Origin: Microplitis mediator
Lineage: Eukaryota; Arthropoda; Insecta; Hymenoptera; Braconidae
NCBI RefSeq assembly: GCF_029852145.1
Contig: NC_079976.1
Coordinates: 11,703,104 to 11,767,103, forward strand
Direction of reading: 5' to 3'
DNA length: 64,000 nt
Shown here: positions 1 through 10,456 of the stretch, piece by piece
Layout: each line of letters begins with the position of its first letter
Position numbering within the stretch: position 1 is the first letter of the stretch
Notes under the pieces: generated by a model
The model's input: only the letters and a program-made list of their open reading frames with translations
Databases searched by the model: none
What the model was told of the DNA's origin: nothing
Program-made: the position numbers and the translations under genes

Positions 1-100
1 CGCGATCTAGTGGCGAGCACCAAACTACTCCCGCTGTTGCTGCCTAACACCATAACTTTTTAAATCAATAATCATTAGGTTCAAATACAGTAGACTCTCG

Positions 101-300
101 ATAACTCGAACCTCGTTAAGTCGAAATCCTCGGTAACTCGAAAAAAATTTGTATTCCCTTCCGCTGAACCCTTAAATACGCGATATCTCGAATTATTTAG
201 ACTCTGTAACTCGAACTTAGTATCGTTTCCCTTCCGGTATCGATTAGGCATATTTATACTCTATAACTCGAATTTTAAAAGTGAATCTCTATAAGTCGAA
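101..300 (+). repeat. Subterminal repeats of the Tigger element
   Basis: The word TAACTCGAA and variants (TAAGTCGAA, TATCTCGAA) recur at about 101, 116, 133, 183, 206, 263 and 291. Two more in the same orientation lie in the right tail at 2112-2121 and 2128-2137. The same word sits inside the TIR (TCGATAACTCGAA). Dispersed copies of the terminal word next to a CENP-B-like transposase gene suggest extra binding sites for its helix-turn-helix domains; that role is inference. Confidence 0.7.
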
Positions 301-471
301 GTTAGTAAAATTTAAGTACGTTTTTCTCCGTACTTTCCCTTATAGCAATCAAATCTTAATTCCTGTAGGAATGTTCAATGCTTCTTACATTCTTGTTTGT
401 AGTGTATATTTTCTCTCTAAATTATTTTCTTGCAAAGTTGTTGACTGCTAATCAGTTCGTATCTAGACATC

Positions 472-1998
472 ATGAGTGCTAAACGAAAATTAACAACTTT
501 AACTTTACAAGAAAAGTTCGATGTTATTAACACGGTAAAAACTGGGATGAAGAAAAAAGACGTAGCAGCTCAATACGAGATACCTGCTAGCACTTTATCA
601 ACCATAATTAAAAATGAAGCTGAAATTTTATTAAGGTACGAGAAAAGTGGAAACATATCATACAAAAGAAGACGAGTGGCTGAATTTCCTGACCTTGAAG
701 AAGGTCTACTGACCTGGTTTAAGCAGTGCCGCGACAAAAACATAAGTGTATCTGGTCCTGTTTTACGCGAGAAGGCTGAAGAATATTCGAAACTGCTTGG
801 ACACAATTCTTTTCGTGCTAGTAATGGCTGGTTGGTAAATTTTAAAAAACGTCACAATCTTGTTTTTAAAAAAATTTGCGGTGAAAGTGCAAGTGTGAAC
901 AATCAGGTATGTGACGAATGGTTAATTGAATTGAAACGATTATTAAAGGATCACGAGCCAAAAGATATATTTAATGCTGATGAGACCGGCCTTTTCTTCA
1001 AGTGTCTACCTGACAAAACACTGATTTTTAAGAATGAGAAATGCTATGGTGGAAAACATAGCAAAGAGCGATTGACAATATTGCTAGCAACAAATATGAC
1101 AGGATCAGAAAAATTGAAACCGTTAGTTATTGGGAAATCTAAAAAACCACGTTGTTTTTCTGGCTGTAAATCTTTGCCATTGGACTATGAAGCTAACACG
1201 AAAGCCTGGATGACATCTGAAATATTCAATGAATGGCTACTGAAAATTGACAAAAAAATGATTAAGGATAAACGTAACATATTGCTTTTCATTGATAACT
1301 GTACAGCTCACAACGTAATTCCACCATTAAAAGCCATAAAAGTTAAATTTCTGCCACCGAATACGACATCTAAACTACAGCCCCTAGATCAAGGAATAAT
1401 TAAAAATTTCAAATCCTATTATAGAAAGGAAGTTGTAAGAAAACTTATAGGTGATATGGAACAACATTCAAATTCACCTATTACTGTACTGCAGGCAATG
1501 AGGATGGCAGATAAAGCGTGGAGGAGTGTATCTGCAAGAACAATATCGAATTGCTTTAACAGTTGCGGATTTTCGATGCCACTTAATACGTCTACTCCTG
1601 AAGATGTTCTTGAAGAAGTTCTTGAAGATGCTAATTTAGATGAATTACAAGCAGATTGGAATCAACTTCAAAACATAGAAGTTCAGTTCGAAGATTACGT
1701 GACTTGTGATGACGATCTAGCGACCACTGGAACGCTGACTGATGCTGAAATAATTGACATTGTAAATCAGAATGATACTGTTAATCTAGATGACCTCGAT
1801 GACGCTGATTTATCTAATTCTGAACCAGCAATTACAACTAAACAAGCTAGAGAAGCAGTTGACACACTACGATCCTATGTCGAAAGATGTATTGACATTG
1901 AGGATCATGTATTCGATTCACTTTTTAAACTTGAAAAATTAATTGATAAAAAATCTGAGAATTCTTTACTTCAGAAAAAAATAACAGAATTTATGTAA
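472..1998 (+). CDS. Tigger/pogo-type DDE transposase (CENP-B/jerky-like)
   Basis: This 508-residue protein would bind the element's ends and catalyse cut-and-paste transposition in the nucleus. In order it shows a psq-type helix-turn-helix (about residues 8-52, with KKDVAAQYEIPASTLS), a CENP-B-type DNA-binding helix-turn-helix (about 70-136, ending NGWLVNFKKRHNL), and a DDE_1 catalytic core. The catalytic acids are D170 (NADETG), D275 (FIDNCTAH) and D306 (QPLDQG). The last two have 30 residues between them, a DD30D pattern that fits Tigger rather than Tc1 (DD34E). An acidic region rich in D/E/L follows (about 385-455). The start is the first ATG after the leader and keeps the whole psq domain. 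The length is normal for the family and there are no internal stops. The best alternative is a domesticated jerky/CENP-B relative, but intact TIRs with TA duplications argue for a live or recently live transposon. Confidence 0.9.
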   Translation: MSAKRKLTTLTLQEKFDVINTVKTGMKKKDVAAQYEIPASTLSTIIKNEAEILLRYEKSGNISYKRRRVAEFPDLEEGLLTWFKQCRDKNISVSGPVLREKAEEYSKLLGHNSFRASNGWLVNFKKRHNLVFKKICGESASVNNQVCDEWLIELKRLLKDHEPKDIFNADETGLFFKCLPDKTLIFKNEKCYGGKHSKERLTILLATNMTGSEKLKPLVIGKSKKPRCFSGCKSLPLDYEANTKAWMTSEIFNEWLLKIDKKMIKDKRNILLFIDNCTAHNVIPPLKAIKVKFLPPNTTSKLQPLDQGIIKNFKSYYRKEVVRKLIGDMEQHSNSPITVLQAMRMADKAWRSVSARTISNCFNSCGFSMPLNTSTPEDVLEEVLEDANLDELQADWNQLQNIEVQFEDYVTCDDDLATTGTLTDAEIIDIVNQNDTVNLDDLDDADLSNSEPAITTKQAREAVDTLRSYVERCIDIEDHVFDSLFKLEKLIDKKSENSLLQKKITEFM

Positions 1999-2215
1999 TA
2001 TTTTTTTCCTCAATAATTGATAATTTTTTAAAATAAATATGCTTCATATAACAGAAATCAATTGTTTTCTTAATTTTTGGTGTAATCTTCTTGCAAATTT
2101 CGAACATCTTGTTAAGTCGAAAACTCGTTAACTCGAAGTTTTTATCACTTCCCTTGAGGTTCGAGTTATCGAGAGTCCACTGTATATATTTATTAACCTC
2201 GAACAAATATATATA

Positions 2216-4197
2216 CACTGGTCACAGAAATTAAGGGACAGAAAAAAAATCCGAAATTTTTAGGTGATTTTCAACATGCTGTAACTCGGTGAAAAATGGT
2301 CGTATAAAAAAAATAAAAAAACAAATTGTAGCCTCAAGTTTCTAGTTTTTAGATCTGGACCTCAAAATTTTTTATCATGTACGGTTCCGGAGTAATCATA
2401 AGAAAACCAACGAAAAAAAAATTTTCAAAATTTTTGCTGGTCTTTCAATACCTCTATGGGCGACAATAAATTTTTTTAAATAATCCGACTGTCTGACTTT
2501 TCTCGGAAATTTTATGCCCTTTAATTTGGTGGCCTTGAAAAGTCTCTACGACGATTTGGCGCCGAGTTATCATTGATCAAAGCAAAAAAGTCCATTTTGA
2601 CTTTGATAATCAATAACTCCGGATGTATTGGTCGTACAGAAAATGGAAGCAGAGTTTTGAAAACTGGAAAACATTCTCTATAAGGCAAAATTAGTGGCAT
2701 TTGATAGAAAAATTTTTTTTAAAGCGATATTGTTTGGTAAAAAACAGGTCAAAATTCACAAATTTAGGGATATTCGGAAATCTTGCTATAACTTTGGATA
2801 TAACGGATGAACAAAGGATATCTTCGACTTTTTTTCAACCTCAAAGTGTCCTGAAAAAACCCTAAAAATTTCAAATCGCTACGATTTTTCTTTCTTAGTG
2901 CCCCGAAGCTTTAAATTTATCGATTTTGTCAAAAATCACCATAATTGGTAGTTTCTCGGTTTTTGTTCATTTTTTCGATTTGAAAATGTTTTTTTTACCG
3001 ATAATCTTCATTTCTTTGATCAAAAAGATCGATTATCGAAAAAATTGAAAAAAAAAAAAAAATTGACAAAAATTGTTTTTTTTTTTCAAAATTTTTTTTT
3101 TTGTTGTATCTGCAATGATTTATCATTGTCGAAAAAATTCCTAAAATGTTTTTTACCGCTTTAACTGCATCTGCTTCAAATGTCAACTTAACAAACATAC
3201 CCTTTGGGTAACTCTAATGCCGGCGGTAAAAAACATTTTAGGAATTTTTTTTGACAATGATAAATCATTGCAGATACAACAAAAAAAAAATTCTGAAAAA
3301 AAAAAATTTTTGAAAAAAAAAATTTTGAAAAAAAAAAAAATTTTTTTCAAAATTTTTTTTTTTTTCAATTTTTTCGATAATCGATCTTTTTGATTGAAGA
3401 AATGAAGATTATCGGTAAAAAAAACATTTTCAAATCGAAAAAATGAACAAAAACCGAGAAACTACCAATTATGGTGATTTTTGACAAAATCGATAAATTT
3501 TAAGCTTCGGGGCACTAAGAAAGAAAAATCGTAGCGATTTGAAATTTCTAGGGTTTTTTCAGGACACTTTGAGGTTAATAAAAAGTCGAAGATATCCTTT
3601 GTTCATCCGTTATATCCAAAGTTATAGCAAGATTTCCGAATATCCTTAAATTTGTGAATTTTGACCTGTTTTTTACCAAACAATATCGCTTTAAAAAAAA
3701 TTTTTCTATCAAATGCCACTAATTTTGCTTTATAGAGAATGTTTTCCAGTTTTCAAAACCCTGCTTCCATTTTCTGTACGACCAATACATCCGGAGTTAT
3801 TGATTATCAAAGTCAAAATGGACTTTTTTGCTTTGATCAATGATAACTCGGCGCCAAATCGTCGTAGAGACTTTTCAAGGCCACCAAATTAAAGGGCATA
3901 AAATTTCCGAGAAAAGTCAGACATTCGGATTATTCAAAAAAATTTATTGTCGCCCATAGAGGTATTGAAAGACCAGCAAAAATTTTGAAATTTTTTTTTT
4001 TGTTGGTTTTCTTATGATTACTCCGGAACCGTACATGATAAAAAATTTTGAGGTCCAGATCTGAAAACTAGAAACTTGAGGCTACAATTTGCTTTTTTAG
4101 TTTTTTTATACGACCATTGTTCACCGAGTTACAGCATGTTGAAAATCACCTAAAAATTTCGGATTTTTTTTCTATCCCTTAATTTCTGTGACCAGTG
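2216..4197. mobile_element. 2 kb foldback (giant hairpin) element FB1, TA-flanked
   Basis: Almost the whole segment is one inverted repeat. The left arm (2216-3158) and right arm (3224-4197) are near mirror images around a 65 bp loop. The ends are CACTGGTCACAGAAATTAAG and its inverse, bordered by TA at 2214-2215 and 4198-4199. TA duplications and CACTG-type ends fit a non-autonomous Tc1/mariner-type element. The arms are AT-rich with long A/T runs near the loop, and the frames there are chance. A transcript would fold into roughly 940 bp of double-stranded RNA. A second, deleted copy lies at 25688-26867. Confidence 0.85.
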
Positions 4198-4199
4198 TA

Positions 4200-4862
4200 T
4201 TTATTCTAATTGAATATATTTTTTTGTATTTAAGTAATGTTAATTAAAGTTAATATAATAATACTTTTCTTTAATATTTGGATTTGTTGGCACTATAAAA
4301 TAGTTCAGTTGTCCATTAAATAAATATTTTCTTAACTTCACCAAATGATTTTATTATCTTAGAGAGAGAAATATTAATGTTAACCAAATAGAGTCTATTA
4401 AATCATTTGTTAAAAATGATAAAATAGATTATATTAATGTAATAAAATTTAGTTGTCCCAAATAAATTTTAGTTTAACAGAATTTAACAAAACCAATTTA
4501 ATGGTCCAAAGAAAAATTTTTTCTCAGTGTAGGTTTTTTTATTTTGACATTTATATTGGTTGCGGTAATCATTACAAGCTCCCATGTAAATTCACACTAA
4601 ATAATTGTAAAAAATTATAAGAGGATAAAAACGAAAAATTTCAGCTTATGAAGTTAAAGAAATAGATTTCATGCAATCCCTGCATCAGAAGTTCAATTTA
4701 AGAGCGTTGGATGGTGTTGGAGAAACGACGAATTCCTGATGCCTACACTATATCACTATATTATTTCATGTGTCACTGTAATAGAAAACATTATCGCTTG
4801 TTATATACTCTTATTCCAATAACTTATAGATATTTAACATACGGCTAGTTTTGGTTACATAC
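4200..4862. other. AT-rich DNA with one partial word-repeat element
   Basis: No gene is seen. Words such as AGTTGTCC and TTTAATGG recur between about 4285 and 4530 on both strands. The block ends in AAAATTTTTTCTCAGTG followed by TA, which resembles the right end of a TA-flanked MITE whose left end is not visible. The rest is unassigned AT-rich sequence. Confidence 0.3.
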
Positions 4863-5150
4863 ATACACTGTAAAAAATAAAGTATTGACATCGAACTTCC
4901 TAAGAGGTTGACAAATTTCCTCTTCAGTGAAACCGAAATCGTTTGAATCAACAAAAACTAGTTTCTCTGAAGAAAATCACTTTTATTGAATTAAAATCTC
5001 TACTCAATTATGAGAAATTTCTTAAGCGTTTATGTTAAATTTTTTAAGTTTGACCATAATTAAACTAAAATTTGATTGAATAGTAAAATATATATTAATT
5101 AAAATTTGGATATACTTGATTAAAAAATTAAAACTTATTCGTCTTCTCTA

Positions 5151-5329
5151 AAGAAAATTTGGTCTCTTGCTCCAAATTTTTTTTTTTTGATTCAAGAAAA
5201 TGTTCTTATCTTAAGAAAATTTAGTTTCTAGCTCCAAAATGTTTATATTTTATTTCTAGAGAATGTTCTTCTATCAAAAAAATTTATTCTCTTGCTCCAA
5301 AATGTTTTTACTTTGTTGAGTTAAGAAAA
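5151..5329 (+). repeat. Imperfect tandem repeat, about 62 bp unit, nearly 3 copies
   Basis: Units begin at 5151, 5213 and 5276. Each carries AAATTTrGTCTCTTGCTCCA followed by a T-rich run and AAGAAAATGTTCT. A possible left terminus, TA then CACTGTAAAAAATAAAG, lies at 4866, so the array may be the left part of a MITE that runs toward the tRNA-like module at 5838-5905. No convincing right terminus was found. Confidence 0.5.
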
Positions 5330-5470
5330 AATGACTTGAGTTAAAACAAAGAAGTTTTTGAACTGAGAAGAATAATTTTTTCTCCACTCCAGGCAGAAGG
5401 CGTCAACTTTTGTTCCACTGCGCGAAACGAAGTTGCCGCTTTCCGCCTCCGTCGAGGAGGAAAATAGTAT

Positions 5471-5581
5471 CCACACCTATTATCTAGCAAGCCAGATCAC
5501 ATGTTTGTTGACCTCGGCTTTGCCTCGGCCAACAATTGCATGTGATCTGAAACATTTCTTACTTACTGCCTTAGGTGTAAA
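5471..5581. other. Strong imperfect hairpin, CpG-containing
   Basis: The core is CAGATCACATG at about 5494 and CATGTGATCTG at about 5541, closing a stem that continues through GACCTCGGC / GCCTCGGCC around a 3-4 base loop. Outer bases ACACCTA / TAGGTGT extend the pairing to about 110 bp with mismatches. Size and shape resemble a pri-miRNA or a small palindromic MITE. It is GC-richer than its surroundings. No coding function is proposed. Confidence 0.45.
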
Positions 5582-5837
5582 ATATACGATTAAAGCAAGA
5601 AAAAAACTTTCTTGGGCCTAAAAATTTCTTCAGTTGAGCAAACAAATTTATCGAGCTAAAATAATTTATTTATCGTTTTTCTATGGAGACAATTATTTCT
5701 AGGTTGGAATATTAACACAATGCTGTGAAAACAGGTAAATACGCATCCAGAAGAAGCGTTTTCAGGATAGAAAGAACTTTTCTCAATCAGTTGTAATTTT
5801 AAAACAAATTGAGAACAACAATTGATCGCTCAACGCA

Positions 5838-5905
5838 GGAATCGAACCCAGACCGATTCGCCATCACGCGTGAGTTTTACCAACTAAGCCATCCCAGCCG
5901 TTCAA
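5838..5905 (-). promoter_or_regulatory. tRNA-like module with Pol III A and B boxes
   Basis: Read on the minus strand, TGGCTTAGTTGG (5880-5891) matches an A box and GGTTCGATTCC (5838-5848) is a perfect B box, 31 bp apart. The intervening anticodon arm does not pair well and the acceptor stem is poor, so this is not a functional tRNA gene. It is more likely the head of a tRNA-derived SINE or the core of a word-repeat element, as seen elsewhere in the window. Confidence 0.6.
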
Positions 5906-6095
5906 CTCCAGCATTTCGACTCCACCATACGGTGCAGAGCCGTACGCTTCATAAGGCTTTAACACTGTTTGCTAATAGATAATCCGAAAGAATTACCCGA
6001 TAGAAAATTTTTTAATCCAACCATATATGTCTGGGTCTCGTTATATCTATTTATAACCAAATATTTGATCATGCTAGATATAAGCATAGATAGTT

Positions 6096-7157
6096 TGTAA
6101 CATGACTAAAATTCGACATCGACTTGTGGTTCAGTATTATTTAAAAATAATAAAACGTTACCCAGCAAGCAAATTCTTAGTGACAGCAATCGACCCGACG
6201 CATTGATTGAACAGAGATCCGGTCAAGACGCCGCAGAGAACAACCGCGTTTTTGGAATATTGAATAATTCGACTCCGCCCAAAAGAACAATTCCGACTTA
6301 CGTAGAAAATAATTTTGAATTACGACTTTTTATAACAATCCCGAGTTTTGATCAACGACTAGTTAAATTAATTGATAGTGAATTAATTCCAAGTGAACAA
6401 TAAATCGCCTTCTGGGAACAAAAACCGTCTTTCGTGAACAAGCCGAAGCCTCGGCGCGAAAGCTGAACAAAGTATGCGACCAATTCGTTAATAAACAAGT
6501 GAAGTGCGTTCGCGTAATAGTGATTAATTAACTAATTAATTAATTGTATGATAAAACAATTCAATGCGTTACTTAAATAAGATATTACTTTATATTTTAT
6601 TTTATTTCCTTCGACTTTTTCTGAGAATTACAGATTTTCCGTGTCTCATTCGTTGCGGCAGTAGAGTCTTGCCGTGTACAATACCCTGACATCACTTGTC
6701 AAGTATTCCGTTAATACGCACGTTATATCTGTGTGTGAAAAATATAATAAGTTTATTTTATGTCGTCTACTAACTGTTTTCTCCGAGTAATGAGCTGACT
6801 TTATAATTCAACCAAGAACGATTATATTGCGACCAATTTTTCTTGTTTTTATCGAGTCAAGCTGACACCGGCAAAGTATATTTCTGTTTTGTAACTGATA
6901 ATTTTTATTTGTAATACCGATCAATTCATTTTGTTTTGGTCGATATACGATTATTTACTTTATTGCAATCATTTGTCGTAATCTTAAGTGCCTGATCTTT
7001 CCCGGATCCGCCACCCTGAGCCGACTTTTGATAATGGTTATTTGGTGATTGTTAAATCACCTAGTGCCCAACTGAAATAATTTGAACCAGGTTGCCGAAT
7101 AGTATGTGTACTCGGACATCACTCCGATAGATCCCCCGTAGTGAAAAACTCGTTACA
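6096..7157 (+). mobile_element. Solo LTR (gypsy-type), TSD AGTT
   Basis: The unit starts TGTAACATG and ends CTCGTTACA, and is bordered by AGTT on both sides (6092-6095 and 7158-7161). A TG...CA unit with a 4 bp duplication and no coding capacity is the mark of a solo LTR. It shares long stretches with the units at 44009-44555 and 44650-45703, including a GATCCGCCACCCTGAG block and ATCGAGTCAAGC. A degenerate TAGTGCCCAAC (7062-7072) stands where the relatives have TGGCGCCCAAC. Element orientation is unknown; the strand given is only that on which the three copies agree. Confidence 0.75.
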
Positions 7158-7613
7158 AGTTATATCTGCTCAGATTCAACTATATATAAACAGATATAAA
7201 GATTTATATCCAAGCAAATATACTTATATCCAATCATAGAGACGGATGTTTAGTTATATTTGCTTAGATCCAAGTACATATAATTAAATATAAATATTCA
7301 AATCCAAGCATATATTCAGATCCAGGAATATATAAATATGTGTAATTACATCTGCTCAGATCCAACTGTATATATCGGAATATATCGATGTAAAAATAAT
7401 TTATATCCAAGCACGTATGACTGTATCCAAAAATGTGTGACTAACAACCGGTAAGGCTCCTGAATCGTCGAGCTGTCGAGATTCTACTGTGAATAAGGCA
7501 TTAAATACCAGGTATTTTTGTCTAATTGTACACGAATATTTACGGAATATACAAGAATCGACAATTTTTATTCAAGAAGATATAAATAATTCCTAAAATA
7601 TATTATTATATAT

Positions 7614-8515
7614 TGTTAGTATTATGTCCGTTCGCATTTGACTATCAGCGTATAGATTAAGATAAATTTAATAAATTGAGACAAATCGCTTCTTATCTTT
7701 GCGATTTTGGCCAGCAGCCACCAGAATTCGCGGGTTGAATCTTGACTTAGGCTGGCCTCTATGAAATTAATAATCTACCCGGACAACTCAGATGGGTTCT
7801 CGCAAGAGAATACCCCGTACTCGTTCAAACAGACAACTGATGAAACCCTGACTAAACTCCCTTAGGCTATTTTATTTAGTTTATCAATATAAGTAACTTA
7901 AGATTAGACAATCAAATATTAAGGCAGAGTACAGGCACATAATGATATAAAAAGAAAGGACAAATTTATTGCCAGATAAAACCATACAGATTACTTATAA
8001 TAGTACGTAGTATTAATTTATAATAATAATGACTCGGCTGCTCTTTGGTGACAACGATTACAGCGAAGTTAAGCGGGCGCATGGCACAATTTCAACATAA
8101 ACTTAATATTCATTATTTTATGATAATACGCAATATTGAATCCAAACTTTAGTAAATAGAATGCTTAAATAATTAAATCTTAAAAATCTATTTTAATACA
8201 AAAAATGAAATAGCAAGTAAATTGCTTATGAATGATTAATTTTACGTAGCAAGTAGTCGCTTAGAGAAAAAGAGATATTTGAAAATTATTTAGCACGGGT
8301 GCGCTTTAGGATCCAAGATCGAAGCTCTCATCGATGCCGCAGGGTCTTAGGTCGTGAACTTGGCCTGACTCCCCACTTACTTGACGGTTATGCGCCGATA
8401 AGAAAGTTAGTCATGTGACCACGGCACTATGACGTCATCATTTTAGGCGGTAACGAGACGGAGAAAAACGGGAACCGCAAGGCTGAAGACGACGAAGACA
8501 ATTCACATTGTCTCA
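7614..8515. mobile_element. Possible solo LTR, TSD ATAT
   Basis: A 902 bp segment starts TGTTAGTATTATG and ends CATTGTCTCA, with ATAT on both sides (7610-7613 and 8516-8519). It is GC-richer than the surrounding word-repeat sequence, especially at 8290-8500, and differs from it in style. TG...CA ends plus a 4 bp duplication suggest a solo LTR. ATAT is cheap in this AT-rich DNA, so the call is tentative. No related copy was noticed in the window. Confidence 0.4.
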
Positions 8516-9353
8516 ATATATGTATTTATTTCCATGTCATAGATAGAAGTTTATGGAAATATTTATTATTTTTTTTATTATATATAATTAAATACAACTA
8601 TAAATCATCGAATATAAAAGTTTTAAACAACGCAACTTTTTGAAAAAGCTGTTGTCTTAGAATATTATGATAAATAATTAAATGTAACTAATTTAGTCGT
8701 AACATGCAGGTAAAAAGGTAAAGTAAAGAATAAACGATTATATATATTTCCGAAATTTATTTTTGCATTTAATAAAATATTTTATTATTTTAATTCAAAT
8801 TATTGATTCATCTATTTTAATCATTTATTAAAAATTAGAAATCATAACTCCCAAAAATTATCTTCACAATTTTGCCATTTGAGAACATAGTGGCCCACTT
8901 TAATACCATGAAAGATGGGTTGCAAATCCGACAGCTTGAACAATTGATAATCGTTTGTTCATTTTACAGGAATGATAAGCTTTACTTTGGCTTTTGTTTT
9001 CAGATGAAAAAATTTCTTTTCTAATATCTATGTAGATTTCTTTGAAGGTTCACGGTTACGAAGATCTGCTTGGATAAACTTTGATATTTGTTGATACAGT
9101 GGAATCTATTTGGATGTCTTTGGATATTGTCCGATCTGTTACGATCGCGCTGAAATTCGAATCCGAGCATATCTTACTGTTTGGATCCAATCATATCTGC
9201 TTGGATCCAAACACATTCTAGCAGGTAAGTAAATAAAAAAATCATTTACTTTACATTCAGAACGAATTTAATCCGCGTTTCCCTTACAAATTTTTGATGG
9301 TCTAATATTGTATTGAGATTCGTTCAAATCAGATAGATTCATACTTAATTTAA

Positions 9354-10452
9354 GGGGTTATACGCAGTTGCGAGGCTCAAAAAAGACAACTGTATGATGT
9401 GCAGCGCTCCCGTAGATGATGTCCCGAACGACCTTCAAAAAAAGGCGCTTGGCGGTGTTCTCCATTTCAACGGTTTGGATTATCTGAAATCGAAAAATAT
9501 AGTGGATTCTTTTTAAGGATAGATAAAATGAAGGTATTGAACGAAGGAAAAATAAAAATTTTAATTTTTGACAGAGTGGCGTCTATTTTAAAAAAATTTT
9601 TCGTTTTTGACTAAAATTTCCGCTCCAAATAATTTAAATCTTATTCCTTCGTTCAATACCTAAGGAATATCTAAGAAGATTGTGCAAAAATTAAGACCGA
9701 TCAGTTGAGCCATTTTTGAGAAATCGAGATCACCGACTCAGAAAATACCGTTTCGAGAAAACCGCGTTTCAAGCTCCAGAAGTAGTTTACACGTAGTTAA
9801 ATTTTTTTTTCTTCAACTGACATGGTATCATCTATTTTAGGGCCGTAAGACGGACTTCTGTATCGGTAGCTTCTAATAAGTGCAGCTGGTGTTGTCGTCG
9901 GGCCGTTTATTTCGTAAGAATGCTTCACAAAAGGACTGGAGCTTATAACATGATTTTCACAATTATCACATACTACAACGATTTTAAAACCAGGTCCACG
10001 AGGAGAAGTAGTTTCAAATTTCATTTTCCGTCACAAGAGTTACATTTCACATAATCACTTATCGCAGCAAATTCAGTAATGAAATATAAATAATTCTATA
10101 TTCAATCAAAGGATCACGTGCAACTAAAATCTCTTTCTGCATTTGAATTTTTTAGTGGATGCATTAAAACTACTCTTGAAGTACTTAGTGGACCTATTAT
10201 ACTCTCCTTCTACGATGAAACACAATAGAAAAAGGAACCTCAAGTAGTGCGTGCAGTGAGTGCAGCTGCTACTCCGGTTCTTACTCTACCTGCTTTCTAA
10301 TACTCTGACGTGGCCTTACAAATTCGAGTATATCTCCGAAAATATTTATTGGATTGGCTTCACATTTCCAGAGAATATACTTAAACATGTATACATTCCG
10401 AAAGTGCAAAAAAAATCCAATTTTTTTGAAAATTCTAACTGCGTATAACACC
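9354..10452. mobile_element. Kolobok-like non-autonomous element, TTAA-flanked
   Basis: The ends GGGGTTATACGCAGTT (9354-9369) and its inverse AACTGCGTATAACACC (10437-10452) form a 16 bp TIR with one mismatch. TTAA borders each side (9350-9353 and 10453-10456). TTAA duplications occur in piggyBac and Kolobok. The internal protein remnant at 9797-10024 looks more like the Kolobok/Mutator-like transposase N-terminus, so Kolobok is preferred. The 1.1 kb length is too short for a complete transposase. Confidence 0.65.
9797..10024 (-). pseudogene. Transposase N-terminal fragment (Kolobok/Mutator-like), inside the TTAA element
   Basis: This 75-codon minus-strand frame includes FKIVVVCDNCENHVISSSP and then FVKHSYEIN. 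The CxxC pair followed by a YEIN motif resembles the zinc-binding start of large Kolobok-type transposases often annotated as uncharacterised insect proteins. That resemblance is from memory of the family, not a search. The region after YEIN that would carry the catalytic domain is missing, so the fragment cannot be active. Its place between TTAA-flanked TIRs supports the reading. Alternatively it is a chance frame. Confidence 0.35.
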
Positions 10453-10456
10453 TTAA

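Larger units (their letters stand above)
88..2183 (+). mobile_element. Tigger-like DNA transposon, apparently full length
   Basis: The ends are inverted copies of CAGTRGACTCTCGATAACTC (88-107 and, inverted, 2164-2183). Each end is bordered by TA (86-87 and 2184-2185), the target duplication of the Tc1/mariner group. The 2096 bp hold one uninterrupted transposase frame, a leader of about 380 bp and a tail of about 185 bp. Leader and tail carry extra copies of the terminal word TAACTCGAA. The pogo/Tigger branch is assigned from the transposase and from TIRs starting CAGT. Complete ends and an open frame suggest a young copy, possibly autonomous; the latter is inference. Confidence 0.9.
6005..9225. 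mobile_element. Word-repeat element (TCTGCTTGGATCCAA) containing two LTR insertions
   Basis: Degenerate words around TATATCCAAGCAAATATA and AGATCCAAGCATATAT fill about 7160-7440. The inverse form (TCTGCTTGGATCC, TTTGGATCCAATCATATCTG) fills about 9050-9220. Related words occur before the first LTR (about 6000-6091). The outer ends look like ACCCGATAGAA (about 5996) and its approximate inverse near 9213-9225, but these ends are weak. The solo LTRs at 6096-7157 and 7614-8515 sit inside. Between 8516 and 9050 the DNA is AT-rich with nothing recognised. Confidence 0.45.

Noticed and set aside
1991..2218. Minus-strand 75-codon frame in the Tigger tail
   Set aside because: It covers the untranslated tail and TIR and resembles nothing.
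2995..3368. Two Lys/Phe-rich minus-strand frames
   Set aside because: They lie in the A/T runs beside the loop of FB1, in mirror-image sequence; no domain.
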